52,417 bases of DNA from Commensalibacter sp963921845 (GCF_963921845.1 NZ_CAWUGZ010000040.1:1-52417); one strand, 5' to 3'; positions 8,875 to 18,825 are shown, counted from the first letter of the stretch. Numbers and translations are program-made. Notes: generated by a model not told the origin, from the sequence alone.

Positions 8875-11481
8875 ATGCCAGTTACCGGTCTGGCTACCGT
8901 TTTATTATCAACAGCGGTACTTTTAGTCATTGTAAGTGCTGTACAGCCTATGGCTAAACGCCTAGAATTGTCTGAGACGGTATTATTGGCTATCGTTGGA
9001 ATAATTTTAGGTGGTGCAGCGGATCTAGTTTTACGCAGTTCTCAAATACATTTTTTTGACACTGCAGCAGAAATGTTGCTTGATTTTCCAATAAATAGTG
9101 AAGGTTTTTTATTAATATTTCTTCCTATTTTAGTATTTCAAGCTGGATTAGCCATTGATGTTCGACGACTTTATCATGATATTGGGACCGTATTATTATT
9201 AGCTATTGTTGCTGTTGTATTTTCAACAGCTATGATTGGTTTGGCACTATATCCATTCTCAGGCATGCCTATGATTGTTTGTCTGTTGATAGGGTCAATT
9301 GTTGCAACTACCGATCCATCCGCAGTTGCTGGTATATTCAGAGAAATTGGTGCTGCTACCCGCTTAACGCGTTTGGTTGAAGGTGAATCTTTACTAAACG
9401 ACGCCGCTGCTATATCAATATTTTCCACATTGATTGCTGCAGTTATAGCGCATAAAGAAGTTCATTTTTTTAGTTCTGCAATAAGTATTCTTATATCATT
9501 CGCTGGGGCAATTCTTGCGGGTTATATATTTGCTCGACTATCTCTATGGATGATTGTTGCATTAGGATCGACCTCAGGAAGGGCTGCTGAAATTACCCTT
9601 ACCGTTGCTTTACCCTATATTTCATATATTGCTTGTGATGAGATCATTGGATTTTCAGGTGTAGTTGCGGCTGCCACGGCAGGGCTGACTTTATCAGCAT
9701 ATGGACCGTCTACTTTTAGACCACAGACGTGGCGCTTTCTCAATGAAATTTGGCAGCAAATTGTATTCTGGGCAGGTTCATTACTTTTCGTATTAGCCTC
9801 TATGTTGGTTCCAAGACTTTTAATCGGTATGACTAAGTGGGACTGTGTTTTAGTTTTAGTAGCCATTATTGCTGGCTTAATTGCTAGAGGGATAGTTATT
9901 TTTGGATTATTGCCCATTTTATCTGCTACCAAATTATCTCCTCCTATTTCAACCCCTTTCAAAGCGACAATGGTATGGGGCGGATTGCGTGGGGCAATTA
10001 CTTTGGCACTCGCATTAGCGGTAACAGAAAATGAATTGATTTCGACACCAATTTCACATTTCGTTGGAATAATTGCAACAGGCTTTGTTTTGATCACGTT
10101 ATTAGTGAATGGCACAACCCTAAGAGCCGTAGTTGTATATTTTCGTTTGGATGAGTTAACACCCATTGATCAGGCTGTAAGGCACCAAATTTTAAGCATA
10201 AGTTTGGGGCGAGTTAGGGACAAAACTAGAAGGATAGCCAATGAATTTGGCTTTGCTAATCAAGTTATACGCTATGTTATAGAGGATCTTGATCGGAGGA
10301 TAGAAGAAGAACAAGAGGCCAATACATTTGACACGGCTTTAGGAAATAGGGAAAGAATAGCCTTAGCATTAATTACCATTGCCACACAAGAACGATCAAT
10401 ATTACTTGATCTTTTTCGAATGCAAGGCTTACCAAGGAGAGTAATGGAGACCTTGGTTCGTTCAGCCGAAGCTACTATTGATGGGGCATGGCAAGAAGGG
10501 CGATATGGTTATGTAACAGCAATGCACAAGCGTTTGCATCCCCCTCTAAGATTTCGAATTGCTCAATATATTCATCGAAAATTGCATATCGATAAACCAC
10601 TTATGTATTGTATGATGGAGCGTTTCGAAATTTTACTTGTATCTCGATTTGTTTCGATATCTCTAACACGGTTTGTAAAACGCCGCATTGAACCAGACTT
10701 AGGCACACGGGTTGCTGAAATTATTTCTGAAGTCTTAGAACGCCAAAATCGTATGCTGGATGATGCTTTGGAAACCATGAGAATGCATTATCAAGGGTAT
10801 GTCGAAGCTCTTGAATCTCGATTTTTGAAACTTGTGGCCTTAAGGCTTGAAAGAGAAGAGTACGATAGTCTTTTGGGTGAATCAATGATCAGTGACGAAT
10901 TGTATTCGGAACTCGACAAATTAACTGAAAAAAGATTTGAACGTTATAATCGACGCCTGCAATTTAATTTAAAAAGTGGTATTGAAAAAAGAGTACGTGA
11001 GCTCCCTTGTTTAAGAGATGTTCCACAGGCGGTTTTGTACGATTTAAGTATGTCAATGTCTATTTGTTTTGTTTTCCCCGGTGAAATTATTTTCAAAAGG
11101 GGGCAAATAGTTCGTAACGTCTATTTCATCAGTAGTGGACTCTTTGAAACACATGTTGAAAGTAAAGCTTTTTTATACGGCATCGGTGATGTATTGGGAG
11201 CAAATGAATATATTTACAATCGAAGGTTATCTTCAATTTACCGTTCGTTACGATTTGGTTATTTATTAATTATGCGTGTAGATGTTTTTAAACGTTTATT
11301 AATGGATTATCCCGTGGTTAAACAAAACCTAATTCAAATTGATCATGCTAGACATCGTCCAAATGATGAATTAAATGAAGGAATAAAAACACCTTTACTA
11401 ACTTATGATCCTAATACTTCAACTTCGAATGAAACTTTAATGATTAGTCGCCAGAGTCCTACTGAAGTTGATAAAAAATAA
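8875..11481 (+). CDS. CPA1-family Na+/H+ antiporter with C-terminal cNMP-like domain
   Basis: 868-residue inner-membrane cation/proton antiporter. The first ~420 residues form about 12 membrane segments. They carry the family hallmarks ATTDPSAV (near 145) and EGESLLNDAAAIS (near 168), which include the transport aspartates, and MVWGGLRGAITLALAL near 365. A long cytoplasmic helical region follows (about 430-700, rich in Arg/Glu). Near 710-820 lies a cyclic-nucleotide-binding-like beta-barrel (FPGEIIFKRGQIVRNVYFISSG). The phosphate-binding cassette Arg-Ala signature of true cAMP binders is not evident. The start is ATG at 8875 after GGAGAG. Likely role is Na+ or K+ extrusion and pH homeostasis, and the tail may be a regulatory sensor. 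It appears monocistronic, with about 200 bp of upstream sequence. Confidence 0.9.
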   Translation: MPVTGLATVLLSTAVLLVIVSAVQPMAKRLELSETVLLAIVGIILGGAADLVLRSSQIHFFDTAAEMLLDFPINSEGFLLIFLPILVFQAGLAIDVRRLYHDIGTVLLLAIVAVVFSTAMIGLALYPFSGMPMIVCLLIGSIVATTDPSAVAGIFREIGAATRLTRLVEGESLLNDAAAISIFSTLIAAVIAHKEVHFFSSAISILISFAGAILAGYIFARLSLWMIVALGSTSGRAAEITLTVALPYISYIACDEIIGFSGVVAAATAGLTLSAYGPSTFRPQTWRFLNEIWQQIVFWAGSLLFVLASMLVPRLLIGMTKWDCVLVLVAIIAGLIARGIVIFGLLPILSATKLSPPISTPFKATMVWGGLRGAITLALALAVTENELISTPISHFVGIIATGFVLITLLVNGTTLRAVVVYFRLDELTPIDQAVRHQILSISLGRVRDKTRRIANEFGFANQVIRYVIEDLDRRIEEEQEANTFDTALGNRERIALALITIATQERSILLDLFRMQGLPRRVMETLVRSAEATIDGAWQEGRYGYVTAMHKRLHPPLRFRIAQYIHRKLHIDKPLMYCMMERFEILLVSRFVSISLTRFVKRRIEPDLGTRVAEIISEVLERQNRMLDDALETMRMHYQGYVEALESRFLKLVALRLEREEYDSLLGESMISDELYSELDKLTEKRFERYNRRLQFNLKSGIEKRVRELPCLRDVPQAVLYDLSMSMSICFVFPGEIIFKRGQIVRNVYFISSGLFETHVESKAFLYGIGDVLGANEYIYNRRLSSIYRSLRFGYLLIMRVDVFKRLLMDYPVVKQNLIQIDHARHRPNDELNEGIKTPLLTYDPNTSTSNETLMISRQSPTEVDKK

Positions 11482-12046
11482 ATAAACTTAAAACTACATT
11501 TAATAAATGAGCTAATCTGCACTTAAAAAAATATTATTTTTCCTGCACAAGATTGGAAACCATGGAAATTTGTTTATTTTATAATGAAACTTGTTGATTA
11601 CTCTACAAATTTTGATTTTTAAAATTAAATAAAATGAATAAATTAAATCGCAACAAACTTTATAGCTTTGAAAAATAGTAAATATATTTATTATTCAATT
11701 GTATTAATTTTTATGTTTGGCAATAAACGAACTAGATGTTCCTACAAAAAAATATATTTTGGATCAATGTGTTGCCAATATTCAATACTTAAGTTTCTAC
11801 AAAAAAACTGAAAATTAAGAATAAAAAAATAAAATAACGAACAAACATTAATCCTTATAGTGAGACTTGAAAGTTTAGTTTTTAATATAAATCAATTTAT
11901 TATTAAAAAATATTATGTATTAATCAATTGAAAGTCTTTCATTTTGTATTTAAAATTTAAAACCAAAGACATACCATTTATCAAAAGCTATTAACTATTG
12001 AGCTTATCATTTTGCAATTTTAGTTATAATGTATATAACTTTAGTA
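11482..12046. other. AT-rich convergent intergenic region
   Basis: 565 bp between the rightward antiporter gene and leftward lpxB. It is strongly AT-rich with stop codons in every frame. I see no convincing gene, no strong terminator and no repeat beyond short A or T runs (ctacaaaaaaa occurs twice, near 11741 and 11796). Confidence 0.5.
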
Positions 12047-13210
12047 TCAGCAAGATTTAATAATAGTCATAATTTCATGGGCCGCAGCTTCCGAGGGAGA
12101 ATTGTTTCCTGGTGCTTGTAAGGTTTGAATTACTTCTGCAAATCCTTCATATTGACAAAGTTTAAGACGATCATCCATCATTATATTATATAATGTGTCG
12201 GCTAATACTGACGGTTTACACCGTTCTTGAAGCAGTTCAGGCACAATTTCTCGTCCTGCTAAAAGATTAACAATACAAACAAAGGGTACTTTAATCAGTT
12301 TTTTTGCAATAATTGCTGTTAACATATTCACTCGGTAGGCAACGACCATAGGAGTTTTAAATAAAGCCAGTTCGAGCGTACTAGTACCAGATTTGGTTAA
12401 GGCTATGTCGGCAACCGTATAGGCATCTAATTTATCGCTGGCATCTGAGATAATTAAAGGTTGAATTGGCCAGTTTTGAACAAGATGTTTCACTTTTTTT
12501 TCTGCCAATGGGGAAGTAGGTATAATCGCTATCAATTCAGATAGTTTTAATCTTAATAAGAAAAAAGTTTTTTCAAATATAGGAAGTAATTTTGGTAACT
12601 CGGATCGTCTACTGCCTGGCATTAAAAGCAATATAGGTTGTTTTGTAGAAATATTATATTTTTCCTTAAATGCATTAGTATTGCCTGCTTGCGTATTGTT
12701 TTCTAACACTGGATGACCAACGAAACTACTATTTAACTTCCATTTAAGAAAAAAATCTTTTTCAAAAGGAAATAAACATAGAAGTTTATCCCACAATCCT
12801 GGAAATTTTTTGACCCTATTTTCATGCCATGCCCAAACTTGAGGGGCCACATAATGCACGCGTTTAATACCCATATGTTTAAGTTTTTTGAGAAGTCTCA
12901 GTGAAAAAGCTGGGCTATCTATGGTAACAACAACATGTGGGTTAAGGGTTCTAATACTTTCTTTGGCTTGGGTAAGGAGCCTTAACAATTTGTAAAGTTT
13001 AGGCAAAACCTCAATGAAGCCCATAACAGCGAGCTCATCCATAGGAAACAACTGTAGTTGTCCTTGTTTTTTCATCTGTGAGCCGCCCACACCAAAAAAA
13101 GTGATATGTGGATGCTGCTTCCTCAATGATTTCATAAGCTTGGCGCCTATATCATCACCACTGGTTTCACCTGCCAGTATCCATATTTTTAGGTTTTTAT
13201 CAGTTTGCAT
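12047..13210 (-). CDS. lpxB: Lipid-A-disaccharide synthase
   Basis: About 387-residue GT19 enzyme. It condenses UDP-2,3-diacylglucosamine with lipid X to make the lipid A disaccharide at the inner membrane. Motifs seen are LAGETSGDDIGAKLM at the N-terminus, VHYVAPQVWAWHENRVKKF near 125, LLLMPGSRRSELPKLLP near 205, and ALTKSGTSTLELAL near 280. Length is typical. The frame is open to a TTG at 13225, inside the 3' end of hisI, but ATG at 13210 gives the usual N-terminus and I prefer it. Neither start has a clear ribosome binding site, so translation may be coupled to hisI. Its presence shows an LPS-making outer membrane. Confidence 0.95.
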   Translation of the reverse strand: MQTDKNLKIWILAGETSGDDIGAKLMKSLRKQHPHITFFGVGGSQMKKQGQLQLFPMDELAVMGFIEVLPKLYKLLRLLTQAKESIRTLNPHVVVTIDSPAFSLRLLKKLKHMGIKRVHYVAPQVWAWHENRVKKFPGLWDKLLCLFPFEKDFFLKWKLNSSFVGHPVLENNTQAGNTNAFKEKYNISTKQPILLLMPGSRRSELPKLLPIFEKTFFLLRLKLSELIAIIPTSPLAEKKVKHLVQNWPIQPLIISDASDKLDAYTVADIALTKSGTSTLELALFKTPMVVAYRVNMLTAIIAKKLIKVPFVCIVNLLAGREIVPELLQERCKPSVLADTLYNIMMDDRLKLCQYEGFAEVIQTLQAPGNNSPSEAAAHEIMTIIKSC

Positions 13211-13218
13211 AGGTATTT

Positions 13219-13617
13219 TTAACAATTATATAGCAAAGTAGGTTCAATTTGCGGTTTATCAATAACGACAAGCTTATTTTCTCGATAAGCTCTGTAAAAG
13301 CAACTTCTGCGACCCGTATGACAGGCCACCCCTTTTTGATTAACAATTAATAACAATGCGTCCCCATCGCAATCAAGACGCATTTCAATTAACGTTTGCG
13401 TTTGCCCTGATGTTTCACCTTTTCGCCAAAGCTTTTTTCTGCTACGAGAGTAATAACAGACTTGATGAGTGGTTAACGTTTCAATAATAGATTCTTCATT
13501 CATCCAAGCCATCATTAATACTTCTTTACTGTCAACTTGTTGGGCAATCGCAGCGACAAGTTTATCTTGATTAAATTTGATTTCTAGTAACAAAGCTGAA
13601 TAATCAGGTTTAGTCAT
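13219..13617 (-). CDS. hisI: Phosphoribosyl-AMP cyclohydrolase
   Basis: 132-residue enzyme of histidine biosynthesis that opens the purine ring of phosphoribosyl-AMP. Family motifs are complete: VLMMAWMNEES, YYSRSRKKLWRKGETSG, RLDCDGDALL and ACHTGRRSCFYR. The metal-binding cysteines are C83, C99 and C106. It is a stand-alone cyclohydrolase without the HisE domain. It is the upstream partner of lpxB on the same strand and the frames nearly touch. No other his genes are in the window. Confidence 0.97.
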   Translation of the reverse strand: MTKPDYSALLLEIKFNQDKLVAAIAQQVDSKEVLMMAWMNEESIIETLTTHQVCYYSRSRKKLWRKGETSGQTQTLIEMRLDCDGDALLLIVNQKGVACHTGRRSCFYRAYRENKLVVIDKPQIEPTLLYNC

Positions 13618-13671
13618 AGGTTGACCTTTGGTTAAACATAACGAGCAAGAGTTTGGATTGTATAGGGATAT

Positions 13672-14592
13672 ATGAAATCGTCAAAGACTAAAAACATTTT
13701 GTTTATTACTTCTACACGCCTTGGCGATGCGGTTATCTCCACAGGTCTTCTGAATTATTTGTTAAAAAAATATCCTTATGCCTCTTTTACAATAGCTTGT
13801 GGTCCCGTAGCGGCTGGGCTTTTTGAAGCCATGCCTCAAAAAGAAAAAATACTTATCGTAGAAAAAAAAAGATTTGATTTTCATTGGCTCATTTTATGGT
13901 CAAAATTGGTATGGAAGGTTTGGGATTTAATTGTTGATTTGCGAGGGTCAGGCCTTAGCTTTTTTCTATACGCAAAGCAAAAAAAAATTATTAAAGGGGG
14001 TAGAATTAAAGAATATCGTGTTGATTATTTAGCTAAACTTTTTAATATTGTTCCTACGCCGTTGCCAAGCGTTTGGTATGGTGAAAAAGATTACAAATTA
14101 GCTTCGCAAACTTTACCTAATAACCATTTTTATATAGCTCTTGCTCCTACAGCAAATTGGATAGGAAAAATTTGGCCTATCGATAATTTTATTCAACTGG
14201 CTATTCTTTTAAAAGAAAAATATTTAGACGTTCGCTTTGTCATTTTATATGGTCCTGGCCCTCAAGAACAAGCTATGGCAAAACCATTGCTAAATGCAAA
14301 TTTACCCGTTATAGACGCAGGTGGCCGGTATACATTACCTCAAGTTTCTGCTTTATTATCTCGATGCGCTGGTTTTATTGGGAATGATTCAGGACTTATG
14401 CATCTGGCTTCAGCGTGTAGTATACCTGTCTTGGGATTATTTGGTCCAAGTAAAATTTCTGAATATGCACCAGCAGGAAGATTTTCCCGATCCATTGTTG
14501 CTAAGGGTAAAGAAGGTGCGGGTAAGATGAGTGATTTATCCGTGTATGACGTTTACAATGAATTTATATCTCTCATTGAGCAAACGCGTTAA
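13672..14592 (+). CDS. Glycosyltransferase family 9 (heptosyltransferase-like)
   Basis: 306-residue GT9 protein. The N-terminal fold begins ILFITSTRLGDAVISTGLLNYL, like ADP-heptose:LPS heptosyltransferases. VDLRGSG lies near 90, and the donor-binding GNDSGLMHLASACSIPVLGLFGPS is near residue 238. It probably adds a sugar to the LPS inner core at the cytoplasmic face. It diverges from hisI-lpxB with a 54-bp gap and starts a rightward set with a GT4 enzyme and asnB. Sugar specificity cannot be read from the sequence. Confidence 0.88.
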   Translation: MKSSKTKNILFITSTRLGDAVISTGLLNYLLKKYPYASFTIACGPVAAGLFEAMPQKEKILIVEKKRFDFHWLILWSKLVWKVWDLIVDLRGSGLSFFLYAKQKKIIKGGRIKEYRVDYLAKLFNIVPTPLPSVWYGEKDYKLASQTLPNNHFYIALAPTANWIGKIWPIDNFIQLAILLKEKYLDVRFVILYGPGPQEQAMAKPLLNANLPVIDAGGRYTLPQVSALLSRCAGFIGNDSGLMHLASACSIPVLGLFGPSKISEYAPAGRFSRSIVAKGKEGAGKMSDLSVYDVYNEFISLIEQTR

Positions 14593-14634
14593 AATTAGCA
14601 GGTAAAGCGATTAAAATGAGTGGTTTGTTACATA

Positions 14635-15687
14635 ATGAATAATTCAAATAATCTTTCTATTGCTCATATAATGTCTGGGGCGCAACATGGTGGAGCTGAA
14701 TTGTTCTATGAACGTTTATGTATCGCTCAATACCAACAAGGACTAAATATACTACCCATCATAAGAAAAAACCCTGCTAGAAAGCAGAGATTAGAGCATA
14801 TGGGTTTAGAACCCTATGAAGCACATTTTAGAAGCCAATTTGATTTTTTGACACGTTATAAAATTAAAAAGAAACTAGAAAATTTTTCTCCGGATGTTGC
14901 GGTGGCATGGATGAATCGAGCCGCATGTTTATTGCCAAAAGGAAACTGGGTAAATATTGGTAGGTTAGGGGGTTTTTATAATCTTAAATATTATAAAAAC
15001 TGCGACTATCTTGTGGGAAATACGCATGGAATAGTTAAATGGATTATTCAACAGGGATGGCCTAAAAATTATGTTCACTACGTTCCTAATTTTGCTAGAG
15101 ATTTCCCGACCACTCTACCAACAAGACCTAAAATTATCCCCAAAAATGTTCCTTTTATATTGGCACTAGGTCGTTTGCATCGCAACAAAGGTTTTGATGT
15201 TTTACTAAACGCATTATCTCATATTAACGATGCTTATCTAATTATTGCAGGTGAAGGAGAGGAGCGGAAAAATTTAGAAAATTTGATAACTTCATTGAAC
15301 CTCAGCCACCGCGTGTCTTTACCAGGGTGGGTCAACGATATTGCTCCTTTAATCAAGGCATGCGATGTTTTAGTATGTCCGTCAAGACACGAACCTTTGG
15401 GGAATGTGGTACTTGAAGGATTTGCTGCAGAGAAACCTGTGGTTGCTATGGCCTCTCAAGGTCCAAAAGAACTAATTACTCATGGACATAACGGGTTGTT
15501 AAGCAAGATGGAAGATGAGTTTTCAATGGCTGAGGCTATTCAGCTCATAATTAAAGATCCTGCGAAGGGAGCCGCAATAGCACATTATGGACGAAAACAT
15601 TTTGAAGAACATTTTAGTAAAAAAGCTGTTTTAAATTTATGGAAATTGTTTTTTATGAAAGTAAAAGATAACGTATGTGCGGCATAG
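14635..15687 (+). CDS. Glycosyltransferase family 4 (GT-B)
   Basis: About 350-residue GT4 glycosyltransferase. The N-terminal IAHIMSGAQHGGAELFYERL is the acceptor-side glycine motif. PFILALGRLHRNKGFDVLL and IIAGEGEERKNLENL mark the C-terminal Rossmann domain. CPSRHEPLGNVVLEGFAAEKPVVA contains the EX7E motif (near residue 255). The frame is open to a GTG at 14620, but ATG 14635 is the more natural start. Its 3' end overlaps asnB by 13 bp, which indicates tight coupling. Likely role is LPS or surface-polysaccharide assembly with the upstream GT9 enzyme; the substrate is unknown. Confidence 0.88.
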   Translation: MNNSNNLSIAHIMSGAQHGGAELFYERLCIAQYQQGLNILPIIRKNPARKQRLEHMGLEPYEAHFRSQFDFLTRYKIKKKLENFSPDVAVAWMNRAACLLPKGNWVNIGRLGGFYNLKYYKNCDYLVGNTHGIVKWIIQQGWPKNYVHYVPNFARDFPTTLPTRPKIIPKNVPFILALGRLHRNKGFDVLLNALSHINDAYLIIAGEGEERKNLENLITSLNLSHRVSLPGWVNDIAPLIKACDVLVCPSRHEPLGNVVLEGFAAEKPVVAMASQGPKELITHGHNGLLSKMEDEFSMAEAIQLIIKDPAKGAAIAHYGRKHFEEHFSKKAVLNLWKLFFMKVKDNVCAA

Positions 15688-17447
15688 CCGGAATAGCGCT
15701 CAGACCCCATCAGACCATTAAAGAATGGCAAAAGAAAGCGTTAGTTCAAGCTTTACGTCATCGTGGTCCAGATGGACAGGGTGAATGGACAACAAACACT
15801 GCTGTGTTAATTCATACCCGCCTATCCATTGTTGATGTCGAGCATGGCAAACAACCTTTATTAAACAATAATCAATTTGCTACTGTCGTTAATGGTGAAA
15901 TTTATAACGATCCTGAATTAAGAAATTTAAATAAAAATTATAATTTTTTAACCAAAAGCGATAGCGAATGCGTTATTCCTTTGTGGGAAAAATTTCATGA
16001 AGAGTATACTGAGAAATTAAGAGGAATGTATGCTGTAGCGCTTGTCGATAACGGCCGAGGAGTTGTGGTGTTAAGCCGTGATCCTTTTGGTATTAAGCCA
16101 TTGTATTATACTTGTACAGATAAAGGCATAGCTTTTGCCTCTAAACCACAAGCGTTATTGAAAGCTGGATTTGCTAAAGCAAAAATTGATTTTTCTGCAT
16201 TAAGCACCCTCTTACAACTGCAATTTTATTCTGGCAGTAATACCATTTTTCAAGGGATTAAGCGTTTAGCTCCAGGTGAAAATTTGATTATTAAGGATGG
16301 AGAAATCATAAAAAAATTACAAAAGCCCGTTGTTAACTTTGAAAAACGTAAAATTTTCGATGTTAAACCTGCTTTAGACGAACTGGATGAAGTTTTGACA
16401 AAGAGTGTTGAAGTCCATCAACGTGCTGATGTGCCTTTAGGATTATTTTTATCAAGCGGGATCGATAGCTCAATTTTATTAAAACTAATGCAGCGTCTAG
16501 GTAGAGAAAAACGTTTATGTGCTTGGACAGCTCGTTTTGAAACCAATAAAGAACCCGGTGGTGTTGATGAAAGTAAGCAAGCTGCGCTGTTAGCTAAGGA
16601 GGTAGGAGCCCAGCACCATATATTTTCTATTACTCAGCAACAAGTTTGGCAGTATTTGCCCCAAATTGTCAATTGTATGGATGATCCAGCTTTTGATTAC
16701 GCGATTATACCTACTTGGTTTTTAGCAAAAGACGCTAGTCAATCGGTCAAAGTTATTCTATCTGGAGAAGGGGGAGATGAACTTTTTGCCGGCTATGGTC
16801 GATATCGCAAAGTTTCAAGACCTTTCTGGTTGGGTGGAAAAAAACTTTATTCCAAACCCATATTTTATAATACCAGTCTTTTGAAATTTTCTAACGCGCA
16901 ATGGAGAAATAAAATCCGTGACATGGAACAAAAGAGTTTAAATTTTGACCTTACCCGACTTACGCAAGCACAATGGCTCGATATAAACACTTGGTTGCCT
17001 GACGATCTCTTATTAAAACTTGATCGGTGTCTGATGGCTCACGGTGTGGAAGGGCGTGTTCCTTTCCTTGATAAGAAGGTGGCTGAGTTTTCTTTTCGTT
17101 TAGCCGATACGCTAAAAATTAATCAAGGAAAAGGCAAGTGGATTTTGAGAAAATGGTTAGAAAAAAATTTCCCATCGGCCGAACCTTTTGCGCCGAAACA
17201 AGGGTTTACAGTTCCCATAGGGTTATGGATTGAACAAAATGCTTTAACTTTGGCTCCTTTAGTGGCTAAACAACAAGGAATAAAAGCTATTTTTGACACA
17301 ACACAAATTTTGAAATTATTTGAAAAAGCATCTGGTCGTAAGGAACGCCATATGGCATGGAATATATTGTGTTATGCCTTGTGGCATAAAATATATATTA
17401 TGGGCTATTCTCCTATGGGTTCAACCTGTGAACTCTTAGCAGCTTAG
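15675..17447 (+). CDS. asnB: Asparagine synthase (glutamine-hydrolysing)
   Basis: 590-residue two-domain enzyme. Cys2 (MCGIAGI) is the class II glutaminase nucleophile, with LRHRGPDGQGEW and VNGEIYN following in the N-terminal domain. The synthetase domain has the ATP-binding PP-loop SSGIDSS (residues 260-266) and LSGEGGDELFAGYGRY near 360. It makes asparagine from aspartate, or amidates a related carboxylate. Because it overlaps a glycosyltransferase gene, a role in amidating a surface sugar or polymer is possible, as for many asnB paralogues in polysaccharide clusters. I cannot decide between the two from sequence. Confidence 0.92.
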   Translation: MCGIAGIALRPHQTIKEWQKKALVQALRHRGPDGQGEWTTNTAVLIHTRLSIVDVEHGKQPLLNNNQFATVVNGEIYNDPELRNLNKNYNFLTKSDSECVIPLWEKFHEEYTEKLRGMYAVALVDNGRGVVVLSRDPFGIKPLYYTCTDKGIAFASKPQALLKAGFAKAKIDFSALSTLLQLQFYSGSNTIFQGIKRLAPGENLIIKDGEIIKKLQKPVVNFEKRKIFDVKPALDELDEVLTKSVEVHQRADVPLGLFLSSGIDSSILLKLMQRLGREKRLCAWTARFETNKEPGGVDESKQAALLAKEVGAQHHIFSITQQQVWQYLPQIVNCMDDPAFDYAIIPTWFLAKDASQSVKVILSGEGGDELFAGYGRYRKVSRPFWLGGKKLYSKPIFYNTSLLKFSNAQWRNKIRDMEQKSLNFDLTRLTQAQWLDINTWLPDDLLLKLDRCLMAHGVEGRVPFLDKKVAEFSFRLADTLKINQGKGKWILRKWLEKNFPSAEPFAPKQGFTVPIGLWIEQNALTLAPLVAKQQGIKAIFDTTQILKLFEKASGRKERHMAWNILCYALWHKIYIMGYSPMGSTCELLAA

Positions 17448-17462
17448 GAAGGTTTTGGGATA

Positions 17463-18782
17463 ATGCATTATGATTTAATATTAAAAAATGGAACGTGTAT
17501 TTTCCCTTGGGGCCAAGAAAAAACGAATATAGGTGTTAAGGCAGGTAAAATATACTCTTTATCAACAAAAAATGAAGATGAAGCCACGCATTTATTAAAT
17601 GTGGAACATTGCTTTGTTTTGCCTGGATTAATTGATTGTCATGTTCATTTTCGCGAACCCGGTAATGCTTTAGTTGAATCCATCGAAACAGGAACCAGGG
17701 CTGCAGCTTTAGGAGGACTCACCGGTGTATTGGACATGCCTAACACAACACCACCCATTACAACAATGGAAATGATTCAATGGAAGCAAAAACGAGCTTT
17801 AGAAACCAGTTGGGTTAATTATGGATTTTACGTCGGTGCAACGCATAACAATATTCAAGAGCTCGCTCGATTAGAAACCCAAATGGGTGTATGTGGTGTT
17901 AAAGTGTATGCCGGGTCATCAACGGGTGATTTAATGGTTGAAGACGATCCCAGTATAGAAGCTATTATGTTGAGCAGTCGTCGTCGGGTTTATTTCCATG
18001 CTGAAGATGAATATCGATTAAGAGAACGAAAGAAACTTTTTTGTGTGGGTATGCCTTATGAAAATCATCCGTTATGGCGTGATGAAGAATGTGCATTTCT
18101 AGCGACTAGACGAATTGTCGCATTAGCGAAAAAGACAGGCCGGCCCGCCCATATTTTGCATACAACCACTCAAGAAGAGTTGGAATGGCTGGAACATTAT
18201 AAAGCAATTGCTACCATAGAGGTATTGGTGAATCATTTAACTCAGATTGCACCAGAATGTTACCAACATCTTAAAGGTATGGCGGTCATGAATCCCCCCA
18301 TTCGGGATAAACGACATTATAATGCTGCTTGGGCGGCTGTACAAAACGGCGTCGTTGACATTCTATCGTCTGATCATGCACCACACGATCCTACTGCTAA
18401 GACAAAACCGTGGCTATGTTGCCCTTCAGGGATGCCAGGGGTGCAAACCATTGTTCCTCTCATGCTTAATCATGTTAATGAAAATAAAATTTCTCTATCT
18501 AGATTAGTAGATCTTATGGCTGCTAATCCAGCTCGATTATATAGGGTACCTACTAAGGGGCGTATACAAGTAGGGTATGATGCTGATTTCACTGTAGTAG
18601 ATATGAATAAAACACGTACTATAACCAATGATTGGATTGTTTCACCGGCTGGGTGGACCCCTTATGATCAAAAAAAAGTAAAAGGATGGCCGGTTGCAAC
18701 AATTGTTAAAGGGAGTATTGTAATGCAAGATGATGCCATCATTGGACAGCCTCATGGTCAACTCATTCAATTTGAGGCATAA
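17463..18782 (+). CDS. pyrC: Dihydroorotase (class I)
   Basis: 439-residue amidohydrolase of pyrimidine biosynthesis that cyclises N-carbamoyl-aspartate. Key motifs are GLIDCHVHFREPGN (metal-binding His pair, near 57), VLDMPNTTPPIT near 95, GVKVYAGSSTGDL near 145, and SSDHAPHDP near 300 with the metal-binding Asp. Residues typical of an active enzyme are present, unlike the inactive PyrC-like partner of aspartate transcarbamoylase. It starts 15 bp after asnB, so it is probably cotranscribed with it. Confidence 0.93.
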   Translation: MHYDLILKNGTCIFPWGQEKTNIGVKAGKIYSLSTKNEDEATHLLNVEHCFVLPGLIDCHVHFREPGNALVESIETGTRAAALGGLTGVLDMPNTTPPITTMEMIQWKQKRALETSWVNYGFYVGATHNNIQELARLETQMGVCGVKVYAGSSTGDLMVEDDPSIEAIMLSSRRRVYFHAEDEYRLRERKKLFCVGMPYENHPLWRDEECAFLATRRIVALAKKTGRPAHILHTTTQEELEWLEHYKAIATIEVLVNHLTQIAPECYQHLKGMAVMNPPIRDKRHYNAAWAAVQNGVVDILSSDHAPHDPTAKTKPWLCCPSGMPGVQTIVPLMLNHVNENKISLSRLVDLMAANPARLYRVPTKGRIQVGYDADFTVVDMNKTRTITNDWIVSPAGWTPYDQKKVKGWPVATIVKGSIVMQDDAIIGQPHGQLIQFEA

Positions 18783-18825
18783 ATATCCAACTATTCATTA
18801 CCATAACTAAAAAAGAGTTTTTTCA

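Noticed and set aside
9615..10166. Leftward 183-residue frame inside the antiporter gene
   Set aside because: Antisense shadow of a membrane-protein gene. It has Lys/Thr/Asn-rich composition and no ribosome binding site or family motif.
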